The notes under the pieces: generated by a model
What the model was told of the DNA's origin: nothing
Seen by the model: only the letters and a program-made list of their open reading frames with translations
Database searches by the model: none
Translations under genes and position numbers: made by a program
From: Roseomonas sp. KE2513
Lineage (GTDB): Bacteria > Pseudomonadota > Alphaproteobacteria > Acetobacterales > Acetobacteraceae
Reading direction: 5' to 3'
Assembly: GCF_016107305.1 (NCBI RefSeq)
Contig: NZ_RCVR01000002.1
Coordinates: 124,001-188,000 of the forward strand
Length of the DNA stretch: 64,000 nt
In this document: positions 46,736 to 56,515 of the stretch, one piece after another
Position numbering within the stretch: position 1 is the first letter of the stretch
How the letters are laid out: every line of letters starts with the position of its first letter

Positions 46736-49543
46736 TCAGCCCGCGAGGATCGTCCGGATGCGGTTCGCCAGCGCCGCGATGGCGAAGGGCTTGGTGAGGA
46801 AGTGCATGCCGGGCTCGAGGTTCTCCCCGCCGACGGCCGCGTTTTCGGCATAGCCAGTGATGAAGAGCACGTTCAGCCCCGGCCGGGTCACCCGCGCGGC
46901 ATCGGCGACCTGACGGCCGTTCAGGCCGCCGGGTAAGCCCACATCCGTGATCAATAGGTCGATCCTCGCGGGGGAGCGGAGCACCTCGAGGGCCGCGGGG
47001 CCGTCGGCGGCCTCGATGGCGGTGTAGCCAAGCTCCTCCAGCACCTCGACGACCAGCATGCGGACGGTCACCTCGTCATCCACCACCAGCACCGTCTCGC
47101 CGCTGCCGGTACGCGAAAGCTCGACCGCGCGGGCCATGCCGCCGTCCTCCACGACCTCGCCGAGGTGGCGCGGCAGGTACAGGCGCATGGTGGTGCCGCG
47201 CCCGACCTCCGAATGGATCGCCACATGCCCGCCGGACTGCCGGGCGAAGCCGTAGATCATGGACAGGCCGAGGCCGGTTCCCTTGCCGATGGGCTTCGTC
47301 GTGAAGAAGGGCTCGAAGGCGCGGGAGACCACCTCGGGCGCCATCCCCTGCCCAGTATCGGCAACGGAGATGGTGACGTACTGCCCGGGAGCCATCCCGC
47401 GGCCCCGCGCCGTGCGCTCGTCCACCTGGGCATTGGCTGTCTCGATGGTCAGGCGCCCGCCCTCAGGCATGGCGTCGCGCGCGTTGATGCAGAGATTGAG
47501 GAGGGCGTTCTCGAGCTGGTTGGCGTCGCAGAGCGTGGGCCAGAGCCCGGCGTCGAGCACCGTCCGCACCTCGATCCCCGGCCCCATCGTGCGGCGGACG
47601 AGGTCCTCTATCTCCCGGATGCGGCTGTTGGGCTGGGTGGGCCGCGGATCGAGCGTCTGCCGGCGGGAGAAGGCGAGCAGGCGGTGGGTGAGAGCCGCCG
47701 CCCGGCTGGCCGCCCCCTCTGCTGCTGCAAGGTAGCGCTCCACCTCCGGCAGCCGGCCCTGGGCGATGCGGGTCCGCGTCATCTGCAGGCTGCCGACGAT
47801 GCCCGCGAGGAGGTTGTTGAAGTCGTGCGCAATGCCGCCGGTGAGCTGGCCCACGGCCTCCATTTTCTGGGCCTGGCGGAGCGCCTCCTCGGCCAGGCGC
47901 AGCGCCTCGGCCTGATCGCGCTCGGCGGTCACGTCGCGCCCGACGGCGCTGACGAGCCCGTCGCCAGAGGCCGCGGACCAGCTGATCCAGCGCCAGCTTC
48001 CGTCCTTGTGGCGGTAGAGGTTGTCGGCGTGCAACAGGGCCTCGCCGCGCGCGAGGGCCTCCAGCCGCGCGGCGGCCCTGCCGAGGTGGTCGGGGTGGAT
48101 GAAGTCCCGGATCTGGCGGCCGACGAGCTCGGTCTCCGACCAGCCGAGCACGGCGGTCCAGGCGGGGTTCACGGCGACGATCGTGCCGTCCGGCCGGGCG
48201 ACGAGCATAATGTCCGCCGAGAGGCGCCAGAGGCGATTGCGGTCGGCCGTGCGCTCGGCGACCTCCGCCTCCAGCCGCTCGTTCAGGGTGCGCAGCCGCG
48301 CCTCGGTGAGCTTCGTCTCCGTGATGTCGTAGATGACGCCGCAGAAGCGTAGTTCCGCCGTCTCGGGGTCGGAGAGGTACTCGCCGCGGCGGGTGAGCCA
48401 GCGGGTCTCCCCGGTGTCGGGGCGGCGGATGCGGAACTCGGCCTCGGCCAAAGTGCCCGGGGCGGGCGTGGCGCCGGCCTCGATCAGGCAGGGGTCGCCT
48501 GGATGGACGAGGGCGTTGATGGTGCGCAGCGGCAGGTCGGTCGCGGGGCGCAGGCCCAGCAGGGCACAGAACCGCTCCGAGACGGAGGCCGTGCCGTAGC
48601 CGGCCACGTACTCGAAGGTGCCGATGCCGCCCGCGGTCTGGGCGATGCGCAGGCGTTCCTGCACCCGCTTCTGCTCGCTGATGTCCACCAGCGTGCCGAC
48701 GAAGCGGGCGGGCCGCTCGTCGGTGCCCGCGTAGCAGCGGCCGCGCGCATGGACCCAGCGCATCGACCCGCCGGGCAAGAGGACGCGGTACTCCTTCGAG
48801 AAGAGGTCCGCACCGCGGAGGATGGCACCGACGGCAAGGCGGACACGCGGCCGGTCCTCGGGGTGGATGACGGAGAAGAAGGTCCCGGGGCCGACGCCGC
48901 GCGCCGCTTCCTCGGGCGTGAGGCTGTAGAGCCGGGCGAAGCGCGCGTCACCGGTAATCCGGCGCGTCGCTACGTCCCAGTCCCAGGCGGCCATCACGTC
49001 GGAGGCGAGTAGCGCCTCACGGAGTCGCTGGTTCGCCTCGCCGAGCGCTTCCCGCCCGACGCGGAGGGCTGCCTGCAGGGCCGGGATCTCCTGCGTCGGT
49101 ACGATCTCGGTCTGGGTAGCGAGAAAGAAGCGGGGTGCACCACCCATGCCAGGGACCGGCGTCAGGAACACGGCGTTCCAGAACAGCGTGCCGTCCCGCC
49201 GCGCGTTCAGGATGCAGGTATCGAGCGGGCGTCCCTCCTTCACCGCGAGCGAGAAGGCGGCGACGGCCGCAGGGTCGGTCTCGGGAACCTGGAGGAAGCG
49301 GCAGTTGCGGCCCAGCACCTCCTCGGCCGAGTAGCCCGTCAGCCGCGTGAAGGCGGGGTTCACGTGGACAATCGGATTGTCGGGCAGATGAGGATCGGTA
49401 ACGACGACGGACATGCCCGAGCGATCGAGAGCGTCCAGAAAGGGCCCAGCGAGCAGGTGCAGTGCGGACGGCGGCTCGCTGCCAGCCTGAAGGCTGGGGA
49501 CCGTCGGGGACAGGCACTCGGTAGGCGCTGAAAGGTAGGACAT
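46736..49543 (-). CDS. LOV-PAS hybrid sensor histidine kinase
   Basis: 935 residues, no membrane segment, so cytoplasmic. Domains: LOV (about 40-147), two PAS (about 175-290 and 295-408), a coiled-coil-like link, a fourth PAS (about 435-540), HisKA with His573 in [16 protein letters not shown], HATPase ([18 protein letters not shown]), and a C-terminal receiver with Asp867 in [11 protein letters not shown]. The LOV domain keeps every key residue: Cys81 in GRNCRFLQ, Asn113, Asn123 in FWN and Gln144, expected to bind FMN and form a blue-light cysteinyl adduct. Hence a blue-light-sensing phosphorelay kinase. No partner HPt or regulator is adjacent. Confidence 0.92.
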   Translation of the reverse strand: MSYLSAPTECLSPTVPSLQAGSEPPSALHLLAGPFLDALDRSGMSVVVTDPHLPDNPIVHVNPAFTRLTGYSAEEVLGRNCRFLQVPETDPAAVAAFSLAVKEGRPLDTCILNARRDGTLFWNAVFLTPVPGMGGAPRFFLATQTEIVPTQEIPALQAALRVGREALGEANQRLREALLASDVMAAWDWDVATRRITGDARFARLYSLTPEEAARGVGPGTFFSVIHPEDRPRVRLAVGAILRGADLFSKEYRVLLPGGSMRWVHARGRCYAGTDERPARFVGTLVDISEQKRVQERLRIAQTAGGIGTFEYVAGYGTASVSERFCALLGLRPATDLPLRTINALVHPGDPCLIEAGATPAPGTLAEAEFRIRRPDTGETRWLTRRGEYLSDPETAELRFCGVIYDITETKLTEARLRTLNERLEAEVAERTADRNRLWRLSADIMLVARPDGTIVAVNPAWTAVLGWSETELVGRQIRDFIHPDHLGRAAARLEALARGEALLHADNLYRHKDGSWRWISWSAASGDGLVSAVGRDVTAERDQAEALRLAEEALRQAQKMEAVGQLTGGIAHDFNNLLAGIVGSLQMTRTRIAQGRLPEVERYLAAAEGAASRAAALTHRLLAFSRRQTLDPRPTQPNSRIREIEDLVRRTMGPGIEVRTVLDAGLWPTLCDANQLENALLNLCINARDAMPEGGRLTIETANAQVDERTARGRGMAPGQYVTISVADTGQGMAPEVVSRAFEPFFTTKPIGKGTGLGLSMIYGFARQSGGHVAIHSEVGRGTTMRLYLPRHLGEVVEDGGMARAVELSRTGSGETVLVVDDEVTVRMLVVEVLEELGYTAIEAADGPAALEVLRSPARIDLLITDVGLPGGLNGRQVADAARVTRPGLNVLFITGYAENAAVGGENLEPGMHFLTKPFAIAALANRIRTILAG

Positions 49544-49587
49544 TCGTCAGCGCCAGCCGGTCGCGAGCTGGTTCAAATTGGCCTCAT

Positions 49588-49702
49588 CATGTCGGTTGCG
49601 ACCGCTTGATGAAGAAATGAAGGGCTTCGATCCTGGGATCAAGATGACGAGTGCGGAATGATCCTGGCCTCCTCATCATTCCGGCCGGGCATGTCGGTTG
49701 CG
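49588..49702. repeat. Partial direct duplication in LOV-kinase/SRPBCC intergenic region
   Basis: CATGTCGGTTGCG occurs at 49588-49600 and again at 49690-49702, 102 bases apart. CCTCATCAT also occurs at 49582-49590 and 49671-49679, and GATCCTGG twice between. The copies are not strictly colinear, as a 10-base segment separates the two motifs in the second. The region is between the divergent LOV-kinase and SRPBCC-like genes. Function unknown. Confidence 0.6.
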
Positions 49703-49810
49703 CAACCCCGTGGGCATGCCGAACGATAGGCCCCGAGGAACCTCCCAGGGGCGGCGGCCGGCGCGATGCCCGGACCTCGCCCCAGGTGGTTCGACAGCCG
49801 AGAGGGACCC

Positions 49811-50281
49811 ATGCACGCCAAGATTACCGTCCATACCAGCCCCGACCGGCTCTTCGCCTGGCTGTCCGAGCCGGGGAATGCCCGTTTCTGGTTCGCCCAT
49901 CTGCGCCACGACGCCGACCGGGTGCCAGATCCGAAGCTGAGCGCCGATGCGGGCGAGCGGGTGGTGCGCTGGACCGCGGCGCCGGCCGGGGAGATGCGGG
50001 TGACGGATCCCGCGACCCACGACGCGGGGGTTGCCGACCTCTCCCTCACCTTCGCCGAAGGCGGGCACATCGACGAGCCGCCGGCCGAGGAGATGAGCCC
50101 CAACGACGACCCGACCAATGCGGGCAACGCGCTGCGGAGTATCAAGAGCCACGTGGAGAACGCCGAGGGCGGCGATCCCGACATGCACACGCCCGGCATC
50201 GTCTCGCGCGAGGCGGCGGAGGAGGCTGACCGCGAGATCGCGGAAGATCCCGAGCACGGCGGCACGCCGCGGCGGCGCTAG
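49811..50281 (+). CDS. SRPBCC-like protein, unknown function
   Basis: 156 residues from ATG 49811 behind AGAGGGACC. The N terminus (MHAKITVHTSPDRLFAWLSE, then PGNARFWFAH) resembles the start of START/Bet-v-1 (SRPBCC) ligand-binding domains, but later beta strands are hard to recognise and residues 85-156 are polar and acidic, with repeated Glu, Asp and Asn. It may be a shortened family member or a novel small protein. Convergent with the thioesterase gene. Confidence 0.55.
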   Translation: MHAKITVHTSPDRLFAWLSEPGNARFWFAHLRHDADRVPDPKLSADAGERVVRWTAAPAGEMRVTDPATHDAGVADLSLTFAEGGHIDEPPAEEMSPNDDPTNAGNALRSIKSHVENAEGGDPDMHTPGIVSREAAEEADREIAEDPEHGGTPRRR

Positions 50282-50319
50282 CCAGCCCGCCGGCTGGCCC
50301 CCGGGCATTCAGCCCGGGG
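50281..50319. terminator. Tandem hairpins between convergent genes
   Basis: Stem A: GCCAGCC/GGCTGGC (50281-50287 with 50292-50298). Stem B: CCCCGGGC/GCCCGGGG (50299-50306 with 50312-50319). They fill the 27-base gap between two convergent stops and include the thioesterase stop codon in the loop of B. There is no T-tract, so a bidirectional roadblock is possible rather than a standard terminator. Confidence 0.5.
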
Positions 50320-50725
50320 GAGTGCCCAGCAGCTTCCAGACACCGTCCCCGGCCGCCACCAGCCGGTCGCCCACGCTGACGGTGCCACGGACGAAGGCGA
50401 CGGAACGGGCGACGCGCAGCACCTCCCCACGCCCTTCCAGGAACTCGCCTGGGTGGGCGGCGGAGAGGAACTGGGTGTTCAGCTGCATCGTCACGCCCGG
50501 CCGCTTGCCCGTCGCGCGGTAGACGGTGATGCCGAGGGTGTTGTCGAGCAGGGTGACGAGCATCCCGCCATGGACGATGCCGTGGTTGTTGGCGTGGCGC
50601 TCGTCGGCCAGCACGCCATAGGCCCAGCCGTCCCCCTCGGCGCGGGACCAGAGTGGGCCGGTAAAGCCGGAGAAGCCGCTCGGGGGCCAGGGGGACCAGC
50701 CCTCGGCGGCCGGGTCGAAGCTCAC
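50309..50725 (-). CDS. PaaI-type hotdog thioesterase
   Basis: 138 residues. Hotdog-fold signature NNHGIVHGGMLVTLLDNTLG with His52 and Gly53-Gly54, and acidic Asp61, as in PaaI-like acyl-CoA thioesterases. It would hydrolyse an acyl-CoA in the cytoplasm. Its ATG overlaps the stop of the FadB/FadJ-type gene (ATGA), so it is the second gene of that unit and may prevent trapping of CoA during beta-oxidation. Substrate length is not predictable. Confidence 0.85.
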   Translation of the reverse strand: MSFDPAAEGWSPWPPSGFSGFTGPLWSRAEGDGWAYGVLADERHANNHGIVHGGMLVTLLDNTLGITVYRATGKRPGVTMQLNTQFLSAAHPGEFLEGRGEVLRVARSVAFVRGTVSVGDRLVAAGDGVWKLLGTPPG

Positions 50726-52803
50726 GCCGCGGCCTTCTCGTCGAGGGCGGCGAAGCTGCCGCCCTCCTCCGCCAGGCGCACGAGCAGGGCGGCGGGCTGC
50801 AGGCTCTCATCCCCGGAGGCGGCGGCGAAATCGCGGAGGCGCGCGACGATCCGCGGCAGGCCGACGGCATCGGCGTGGAACATCGGGCCACCGGTGCCGG
50901 CCGGCCAGCCGTAGCCGTTCAGCCAGACCGTATCGATGTCCCCGGCGCGGGCGGCGATGCCCTCCTCCAGGATGCGGGCGCCCTCGTTGATCATGGGATA
51001 GAGGAGGCGCTCCAGGATCTCCTCCTGCGGGATCGCGCGGCGGGTGACGCCCTGCTCGGCCGAGACGCGCTCGATGACCGCGCGCACCTCGGGGTCGGGC
51101 GTGCCGGTGCGGCCATCGCCGGAGTAGTCGTAGTAGCCGCGCTTCGTCTTTTGGCCGAGGCGCCCGGCCTCCACCAGCGCGTCCGCGACCGGGGCCTTCT
51201 TGCCGGTGGCCTGGCGGATGCGCCATCCGATGTCGAGGCCGGCGAGGTCGGACATGGCGAAGGGGCCCATGCGGAAGCCGAAGGCGTTGAGGGCGGCGTC
51301 CACCTCCTCGGGCATCGCGCCCTCGATCAGCAGGCGCTCGGCCTGGGCGGTGCGGCGGGCGAGCATGCGGTTGCCGATGAAGCCGTAGCAGACCCCTGAT
51401 ACCACCGGCACCTTCGCGAGCTTGCGGCCGAGTTCCACGGCCGTCGCAAGCGCGTCGGGCGCGGTTTCCTTGCCCCGAACGACCTCCAGCAGCTTCATGA
51501 CATTGGCGGGCGAGAAGAAGTGCATGCCCAGCACGTCGCCGGGGCGGGAGGTGGAGGCCGCGATCTCGTCCACGTCGAGGTAGGAGGTGTTGGTCGCGAG
51601 CACGGCGCCGGGCTTCGCGATCTCCTGCAGCTTGCCGAAGATCTCCTTCTTGAGGCCCATCTCCTCGAAGACGGCCTCCACCACCACGTCGGCGCCGGCG
51701 GCGGCTTCCAGGCCAACCTTGCCCTCGATGAGGCCTATGCGCTTGTCGCGGGCTTCCTCGGTCAGGCTGCCGCGCTTGACGGAGGTAGCGTAGTTGCCGG
51801 CCACCCGCTCCAGGCCGCGCTGAAGGTTCTCCTCGCTCGTCTCGATGAGGGTCACGGGGATGCCAGCATTGGCGAAGCTCATCGCGATGCCGCCGCCCAT
51901 GGTGCCGCCGCCGATGACGGCCGCCTTCGCCACAGGGCGGGGCTGGGTGCCCTTGGGCAGGCCAGGGATGCGGGCGGCGGCGCGCTCGGCGAAGAAGACG
52001 TGGCGCAGGGCCTTGCTGCGGGGATCGTCGCGCAGGCGGAGAAAATGGGCGCGCTCGACCGACATGCCCTCGTCGAAGGGCTTGTCGAAGGTGGCGCGCA
52101 CGGCGTCCACACAGGCGGCGATGCTCGGGTTTTCCGCGCCTTTCTTCAGCATGGCGGCGGCCGCGGCCTCGAAGGCATCCCGCTCGCCGGTATCCTGGCG
52201 GGCGCTGGTGGGAGTGGGGCGGCCCTTATCGGCCAGGCGCAGCGCGAGGGCCTTGGCAGCCGCCAGCACGTCGTCGGCCACCTCGTCCACGATGCGCAGC
52301 GACTTCGCCTCCGTCGCGCCGACCGGGTCGCCCGCAACCATGAGCTTCAGGGCGGGCACGGCGCCGATCAGGCGGGGCAGGCGCTGGGTGCCGCCGGCGC
52401 CGGGCAGCATGCCGAGCTTCACCTCGGGCAGGCCGAGCTTCGCGGCGGGCGCCGCCACGCGAGCATGGCAGCCGAGCGCCACTTCCAGCCCGCCGCCCAG
52501 CGCCGCGCCGTTGATGGCCGCCACCACCGGTTTGAGGAGGGATTCGAGGGCCGCGATGGCCTCGGGCAGGTTCGGCGGCACGGGCGGCTTGCCCAGTTCG
52601 GAGATATCGGCGCCGGCGATGAAGGTCCGGCCTTCCGCCGCGACGACGACGGCGCGGACGGCGGGATCGGCTCCGGCGGCCTGCGCCGCGCGCAGCAGGC
52701 CGCCGCGCACGGCGGCGCTGAGCGCGTTCACCGGCGGGTTGGCGATGCGAATGACGGCGACGCCGTCCTCCACCGTGCTGGTGACCGGTTCCTGCTGGGC
52801 CAT
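50722..52803 (-). CDS. FadB/FadJ-type enoyl-CoA hydratase/3-hydroxyacyl-CoA dehydrogenase
   Basis: 693 residues from ATG 52803. The N-terminal crotonase domain has the oxyanion-hole and catalytic glutamates in GAALGGGLEVALG (Glu107) and LPEVKLGMLPGAGG (Glu127); the dehydrogenase domain starts with NAD site GGGTMGGGIA at 298-307, followed by GMHFFSPANVMKLLEVV and GFIGNRMLARR. It catalyses two successive steps of beta-oxidation and should pair with a separate thiolase, not seen in the window. Divergent from ccmC. Confidence 0.94.
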   Translation of the reverse strand: MAQQEPVTSTVEDGVAVIRIANPPVNALSAAVRGGLLRAAQAAGADPAVRAVVVAAEGRTFIAGADISELGKPPVPPNLPEAIAALESLLKPVVAAINGAALGGGLEVALGCHARVAAPAAKLGLPEVKLGMLPGAGGTQRLPRLIGAVPALKLMVAGDPVGATEAKSLRIVDEVADDVLAAAKALALRLADKGRPTPTSARQDTGERDAFEAAAAAMLKKGAENPSIAACVDAVRATFDKPFDEGMSVERAHFLRLRDDPRSKALRHVFFAERAAARIPGLPKGTQPRPVAKAAVIGGGTMGGGIAMSFANAGIPVTLIETSEENLQRGLERVAGNYATSVKRGSLTEEARDKRIGLIEGKVGLEAAAGADVVVEAVFEEMGLKKEIFGKLQEIAKPGAVLATNTSYLDVDEIAASTSRPGDVLGMHFFSPANVMKLLEVVRGKETAPDALATAVELGRKLAKVPVVSGVCYGFIGNRMLARRTAQAERLLIEGAMPEEVDAALNAFGFRMGPFAMSDLAGLDIGWRIRQATGKKAPVADALVEAGRLGQKTKRGYYDYSGDGRTGTPDPEVRAVIERVSAEQGVTRRAIPQEEILERLLYPMINEGARILEEGIAARAGDIDTVWLNGYGWPAGTGGPMFHADAVGLPRIVARLRDFAAASGDESLQPAALLVRLAEEGGSFAALDEKAAA

Positions 52804-53048
52804 CGACCGGCTCCCTCTTCCCTGCAAATCTTTGTTTTCGCCACGAAAAGGCGGCATCTGCGGGGTATGAGGAAAGAACCGGGCGGCGCCCGCGTCAAGC
52901 GGAGGGGCGGAGCGGGCGCAAGCGGCGGCGATCGTGACGTCTTGTCTCAGGGCGCCCGGCGGGACTTTCGCCGCCCGCGGCGGTCCCTATCTCTGGGGCA
53001 TGGCTGCCGGGGTTTACCGGCAATTCCAGCGCGGGCCGCGACGCGCTA

Positions 53049-53876
53049 ATGTTGCGGCAGTCGCAGCCCAATGCCGGGCCAAACACGCCGGGACACCCCC
53101 TCCTGACCTCCCCCGCGCCGCTCCTGCACCGCTTCGCCAATCCGGGCCGTTTCCTGCGGGCGACGGCGCGGATCATGCCCTGGGCATGGGGGCTCTCGCT
53201 CGCGGTGCTGCTGCCGGCCGCGGCCTGGGCGCTGCTCGTCTCGCCGGCGGACTGGCAGCAGGGCGAGACGGTGCGGATCATGTACGTGCACGTGCCGATG
53301 GCCTGGCTGGCCATGGCCGGATATTCCGGCCTCGCCATCGCCTCGATCCTGGCGCTCGTCTGGAAGCACCCGCTGGCGGACCTGGCGGCGCGGGAGCTCT
53401 CGCCGGTGGGCGCGGTGGCGACGGCGCTCTGCCTCGCGACGGGCAGCCTCTGGGGGCGGCCGATGTGGGGCACCTGGTGGGCCTGGGACGCGCGGATGAC
53501 CTCCGTGCTGGTGCTCTTCTTCCTCTGGGTGGGCCACGCCGCCCTCACCCGCGCCTTCGAGGACGAGGAGCGGGGCGCGCGGGCGGGGGCGATCCTCGCC
53601 CTCGTGGGTGTGGTGAACCTGCCGATCGTGAAGTTCTCGGTGGACTGGTGGAACACGCTGCACCAGCCGGCGAGCGTGACGCGGCTGGCGGCGCCGGGGA
53701 TGCACGTCTCCATGCTCGGGCCGCTGCTGGCCTGCGCGGCCGGGTTCTCGCTTCTTTTCGCGACCCTGGTCCTTGCCCGCGTGCGGGCAGCGGTGATGGA
53801 GCGGCGGGTGGAGGCGCTGGAGCTGGCCCGCGCCCGCGCAGCCGACCGAGCACCCGCCGAGGCGGTGCCGGCATGA
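53049..53876 (+). CDS. ccmC: Haem exporter membrane protein CcmC
   Basis: 275 residues, six membrane helices. The haem-handling WWD motif is clear: GRPMWGTWWAWDARMTSVL, along with HVPMAWLAMAGYSG and WWNTLHQPASV, including the periplasmic histidines that ligate haem for transfer to CcmE. First gene of a ccmC-D-E-F-G-H-I run. The ABC subunits CcmA and CcmB are absent here and must be encoded elsewhere. The start ATG has no strong ribosome-binding site; a leader of about 25 residues is atypical. Confidence 0.96.
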   Translation: MLRQSQPNAGPNTPGHPLLTSPAPLLHRFANPGRFLRATARIMPWAWGLSLAVLLPAAAWALLVSPADWQQGETVRIMYVHVPMAWLAMAGYSGLAIASILALVWKHPLADLAARELSPVGAVATALCLATGSLWGRPMWGTWWAWDARMTSVLVLFFLWVGHAALTRAFEDEERGARAGAILALVGVVNLPIVKFSVDWWNTLHQPASVTRLAAPGMHVSMLGPLLACAAGFSLLFATLVLARVRAAVMERRVEALELARARAADRAPAEAVPA

Positions 53877-53886
53877 GCGCGCCTCG

Positions 53887-54018
53887 ATGAGTCATTGGAT
53901 GAGCGTCGGGGCGGCCTGGGGGCTGGCTGCGGTGGGGTTCGGAGGGCTGGCGCTGGGCGCGGCCCTTCGCCACCGCGCCGCGGCCCGGCGGCTGCGCGAA
54001 CTGGAGCGCGCGCGATGA
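53887..54018 (+). CDS. ccmD: Haem exporter accessory protein CcmD
   Basis: 43 residues from ATG 53887: MSHWMSVGAAWGLAAVGFGG then LALGAALRHRAAARR and LRELERAR. One membrane helix and a basic cytoplasmic tail match CcmD, which is tiny and weakly conserved; position between ccmC and ccmE is decisive. It stabilises the CcmABC-CcmE haem-loading complex. Its stop overlaps the ccmE start (ATGA). Confidence 0.8.
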   Translation: MSHWMSVGAAWGLAAVGFGGLALGAALRHRAAARRLRELERAR

Positions 54019-54554
54019 GCGCAACGACGACCACCTCTCGGCGCGGCCTTGGCGTCGCGGCCTCCCGCCGGCGGCGGCGGATGCTGGTGCTGCTGCTCTG
54101 CGCGCTGGGGATCGGCGCCGCGGCGGCACTGGCTCTGACGGCTTTCCGGGACAATCTCGTCTTCTTCCGTTCCCCCTCGGATATCGTCTCCATGGCCTCT
54201 CCGGACGAGAGGGCCTTCAGGCTCGGCGGGCTGGTGGAGGCGGGGAGCGTGGTGCGGGACGGTACGGAGGTGCGCTTCCGCGTGACCGATGGGGCGAATG
54301 CCGTGGCGGTCTTTTACCGCGGCGTGCTGCCGGACCTCTTCCGCGAGGGGCAGGGCGTGGTGACGCTCGGCCGGATGCGGCCAGACGGGACCTTCGCCGC
54401 CTCCGAGGTGCTGGCGCGGCACGACGAGACCTACATGCCGCCCGAGGTGATGGACGCGCTCAAGCGCAGCGGCCACTGGAACCCCGAGCAGGGCGCGGCG
54501 CCGCCGGCGCGGGAATGGAACACGCTAGAGCCCGCGGGCGGGACCGGCCGATGA
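54015..54554 (+). CDS. ccmE: Cytochrome c maturation haem chaperone CcmE
   Basis: 179 residues: an N-terminal membrane anchor (about 22-43) and a periplasmic OB-fold ending in the covalent haem site His136 with Tyr140 (VLARHDETYMPPEV). CcmE receives haem from CcmC and delivers it to CcmF. Overlaps ccmD and ccmF by ATGA. A disordered Pro/Ala tail follows. Confidence 0.97.
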   Translation: MSATTTTSRRGLGVAASRRRRRMLVLLLCALGIGAAAALALTAFRDNLVFFRSPSDIVSMASPDERAFRLGGLVEAGSVVRDGTEVRFRVTDGANAVAVFYRGVLPDLFREGQGVVTLGRMRPDGTFAASEVLARHDETYMPPEVMDALKRSGHWNPEQGAAPPAREWNTLEPAGGTGR

Positions 54555-56515
54555 TCCCCGAGCTTGGTCATTTCGCGCTGGCGCTGGCGCTGGCGCTGTC
54601 GCTCGCGCAGGCGGTGCTGCCGCTGATTGGGGCGCAGCGCGGGGATGCCCGGCTGATGACGGCGGGGCCAGGGCTGGCAGCGGGCGTGCTGCTGGCGGTG
54701 GGTTCGGCCTTCGCCGCGCTGCTCTGGTCCTTCGCGGAGAACGACACGACGGTCTCGGTGGTGGTGCAGAACAGCCACTCAGCCAAGCCGATGCTCTACA
54801 AGCTGGCGGGCGCCTGGGGGAACCATGAGGGTTCCATGGTGCTCTGGGTGCTGATCCTCGCGCTCTGCGGGGCGGCGGTGTCGGGTTTCGGGCGCGGGCT
54901 GCCGGGGGCGCTGCGCGCGCGGGTGCTGGCGGTGCTGGGGATGATCGGCACGGGCTTCCTTACCTTCATCCTGGCGACTTCGAACCCCTTCTCGCGGGTC
55001 TGGCCGCCGCCGATGGACGGGCAGGGACTGAACCCCGTTCTGCAGGACCCCGGCCTCGCTTTCCATCCGCCGCTGCTCTACCTCGGCTATGTCGGCACGG
55101 CCGTGACCTTCGCCTTCGCCATCGCGGCGCTGATCGAGGGACGCGTGGACGCGGCTTGGGGGCGCTGGGTAAGGCCCTGGGCGCTTGCCTCGTGGTCCTT
55201 CCTGACGCTCGGCATCGCGCTGGGGTCCTGGTGGGCCTATTACGAGCTCGGCTGGGGCGGCTACTGGTTCTGGGACCCGGTGGAGAACGCCTCGCTGCTG
55301 CCCTGGCTGGCGGGCTGCGCGCTGCTGCACTCCGCCATCGTGGTGGAGAAGCGCGAGGCGCTGAAGACCTGGTCGGTGCTGCTGGCGATCCTCGCCTTCT
55401 CCATGTCGCTGCTCGGCACCTTCCTCGTGCGCTCGGGCGTGCTGAACTCGGTGCACGCCTTCGCCAACGACCCGGAGCGCGGGGTGTTCATCCTCGGGCT
55501 GCTGCTGCTGACGATCGGGGGCGCCTTCGCGCTCTTCGCCTGGCGGGCCCCTTCCCTCTCGCCCACCGGCCTGTTCGCGCCGATCTCGCGGGAGGGGGCG
55601 CTGGTGCTGAACAACCTGCTTCTCTGCACCATCGCGGCCGTCGTGCTGGCGGGCACGCTCTACCCGATGTTCGCGGACCTGATGCTGAAGGCGAAGATCT
55701 CGGTAGGGCCGCCTTTCTACCAGGCGACGGTCTTCCCGCTGGCGCTGCCGTTGATCCTGGCGATGGCCGCGGGGCCGCTGATGGCCTGGAAGCGCGCGCG
55801 GCCCTGGCCGGTGCTGCAACGGCTGTGGTGGGCGGGGCTGATCGCGCTCGGCGCCATCGTGACCGTCTGGCTGGTGCAGAGGCGGCCGATCCTACCGGCG
55901 CTCGGCTTCGGCGCGGCGGCCTGGCTGATCCTGGGGGCGCTAGCGGATGTGGCGGAGCGGATCGCGCTCTTCTCTCGCCCGCGCGCGGCTTTCGCCCGCG
56001 CGCGGGGCCTGCCGCGCTCCGCCTGGGGCGGGGCCGTGGCCCATGCGGGCTTCGGCGTCACCCTGCTCGGCATGGCCGGGATGGGGCTGGCGACGGAGCG
56101 GCTGGCGGCGGTACGTCCGGGGGAGAGCATTTCCCTCGGCGGCTACGAGTGGAAGCTTGAGGGCGTGCGGGACGTGGTCGGGCCGAACTGGGCCGGGCGG
56201 CAGGCGACCGTGACGGTGACCCGCGATGGCGCCCCGGTGACCGTGCTGCTGCCGGAGAAGCGTAACTTCCCCCTCGCCCGGCAGAGCACGACCGAGGCGG
56301 CGATCCACACTACCATGGCCTCCGACCTCTATGCCGTGATGGGCGAGGAGGAGAACGGCACGGCGACGCTGCGCCTGCATTACAACCCATTGGCGCCCTG
56401 GATCTGGCTCGGCGGCGCGATCATGGCGCTGGGCGGAGGGCTCTCGCTCTCCGACCGTAGGGCACGGGTGGGCGCGCCGGCGCGGCGGGCCGCGGCAGGG
56501 GCGGCGAAGGCGTGA
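54551..56515 (+). CDS. ccmF: Cytochrome c haem lyase subunit CcmF
   Basis: 654 residues, about 14 helices. The WWD signature WAYYELGWGGYWFWDPVENA and haem-ligating histidines (AFHPPLLYLGYVG, LHSAIVVEKRE, FLVRSGVLNSVHAFA) are present. CcmF receives haem from holo-CcmE and attaches it to the CxxCH of apocytochrome c together with CcmH/I. Overlaps neighbours by four bases on both sides (ATGA before, GTGA after). Confidence 0.97.
   Translation: MIPELGHFALALALALSLAQAVLPLIGAQRGDARLMTAGPGLAAGVLLAVGSAFAALLWSFAENDTTVSVVVQNSHSAKPMLYKLAGAWGNHEGSMVLWVLILALCGAAVSGFGRGLPGALRARVLAVLGMIGTGFLTFILATSNPFSRVWPPPMDGQGLNPVLQDPGLAFHPPLLYLGYVGTAVTFAFAIAALIEGRVDAAWGRWVRPWALASWSFLTLGIALGSWWAYYELGWGGYWFWDPVENASLLPWLAGCALLHSAIVVEKREALKTWSVLLAILAFSMSLLGTFLVRSGVLNSVHAFANDPERGVFILGLLLLTIGGAFALFAWRAPSLSPTGLFAPISREGALVLNNLLLCTIAAVVLAGTLYPMFADLMLKAKISVGPPFYQATVFPLALPLILAMAAGPLMAWKRARPWPVLQRLWWAGLIALGAIVTVWLVQRRPILPALGFGAAAWLILGALADVAERIALFSRPRAAFARARGLPRSAWGGAVAHAGFGVTLLGMAGMGLATERLAAVRPGESISLGGYEWKLEGVRDVVGPNWAGRQATVTVTRDGAPVTVLLPEKRNFPLARQSTTEAAIHTTMASDLYAVMGEEENGTATLRLHYNPLAPWIWLGGAIMALGGGLSLSDRRARVGAPARRAAAGAAKA

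Noticed and set aside
49811-50281. Confident Bet-v-1/SRPBCC hydrolase assignment
   Set aside because: Only the first strands resemble the family; the acidic C-terminal half does not, so the call is kept tentative.
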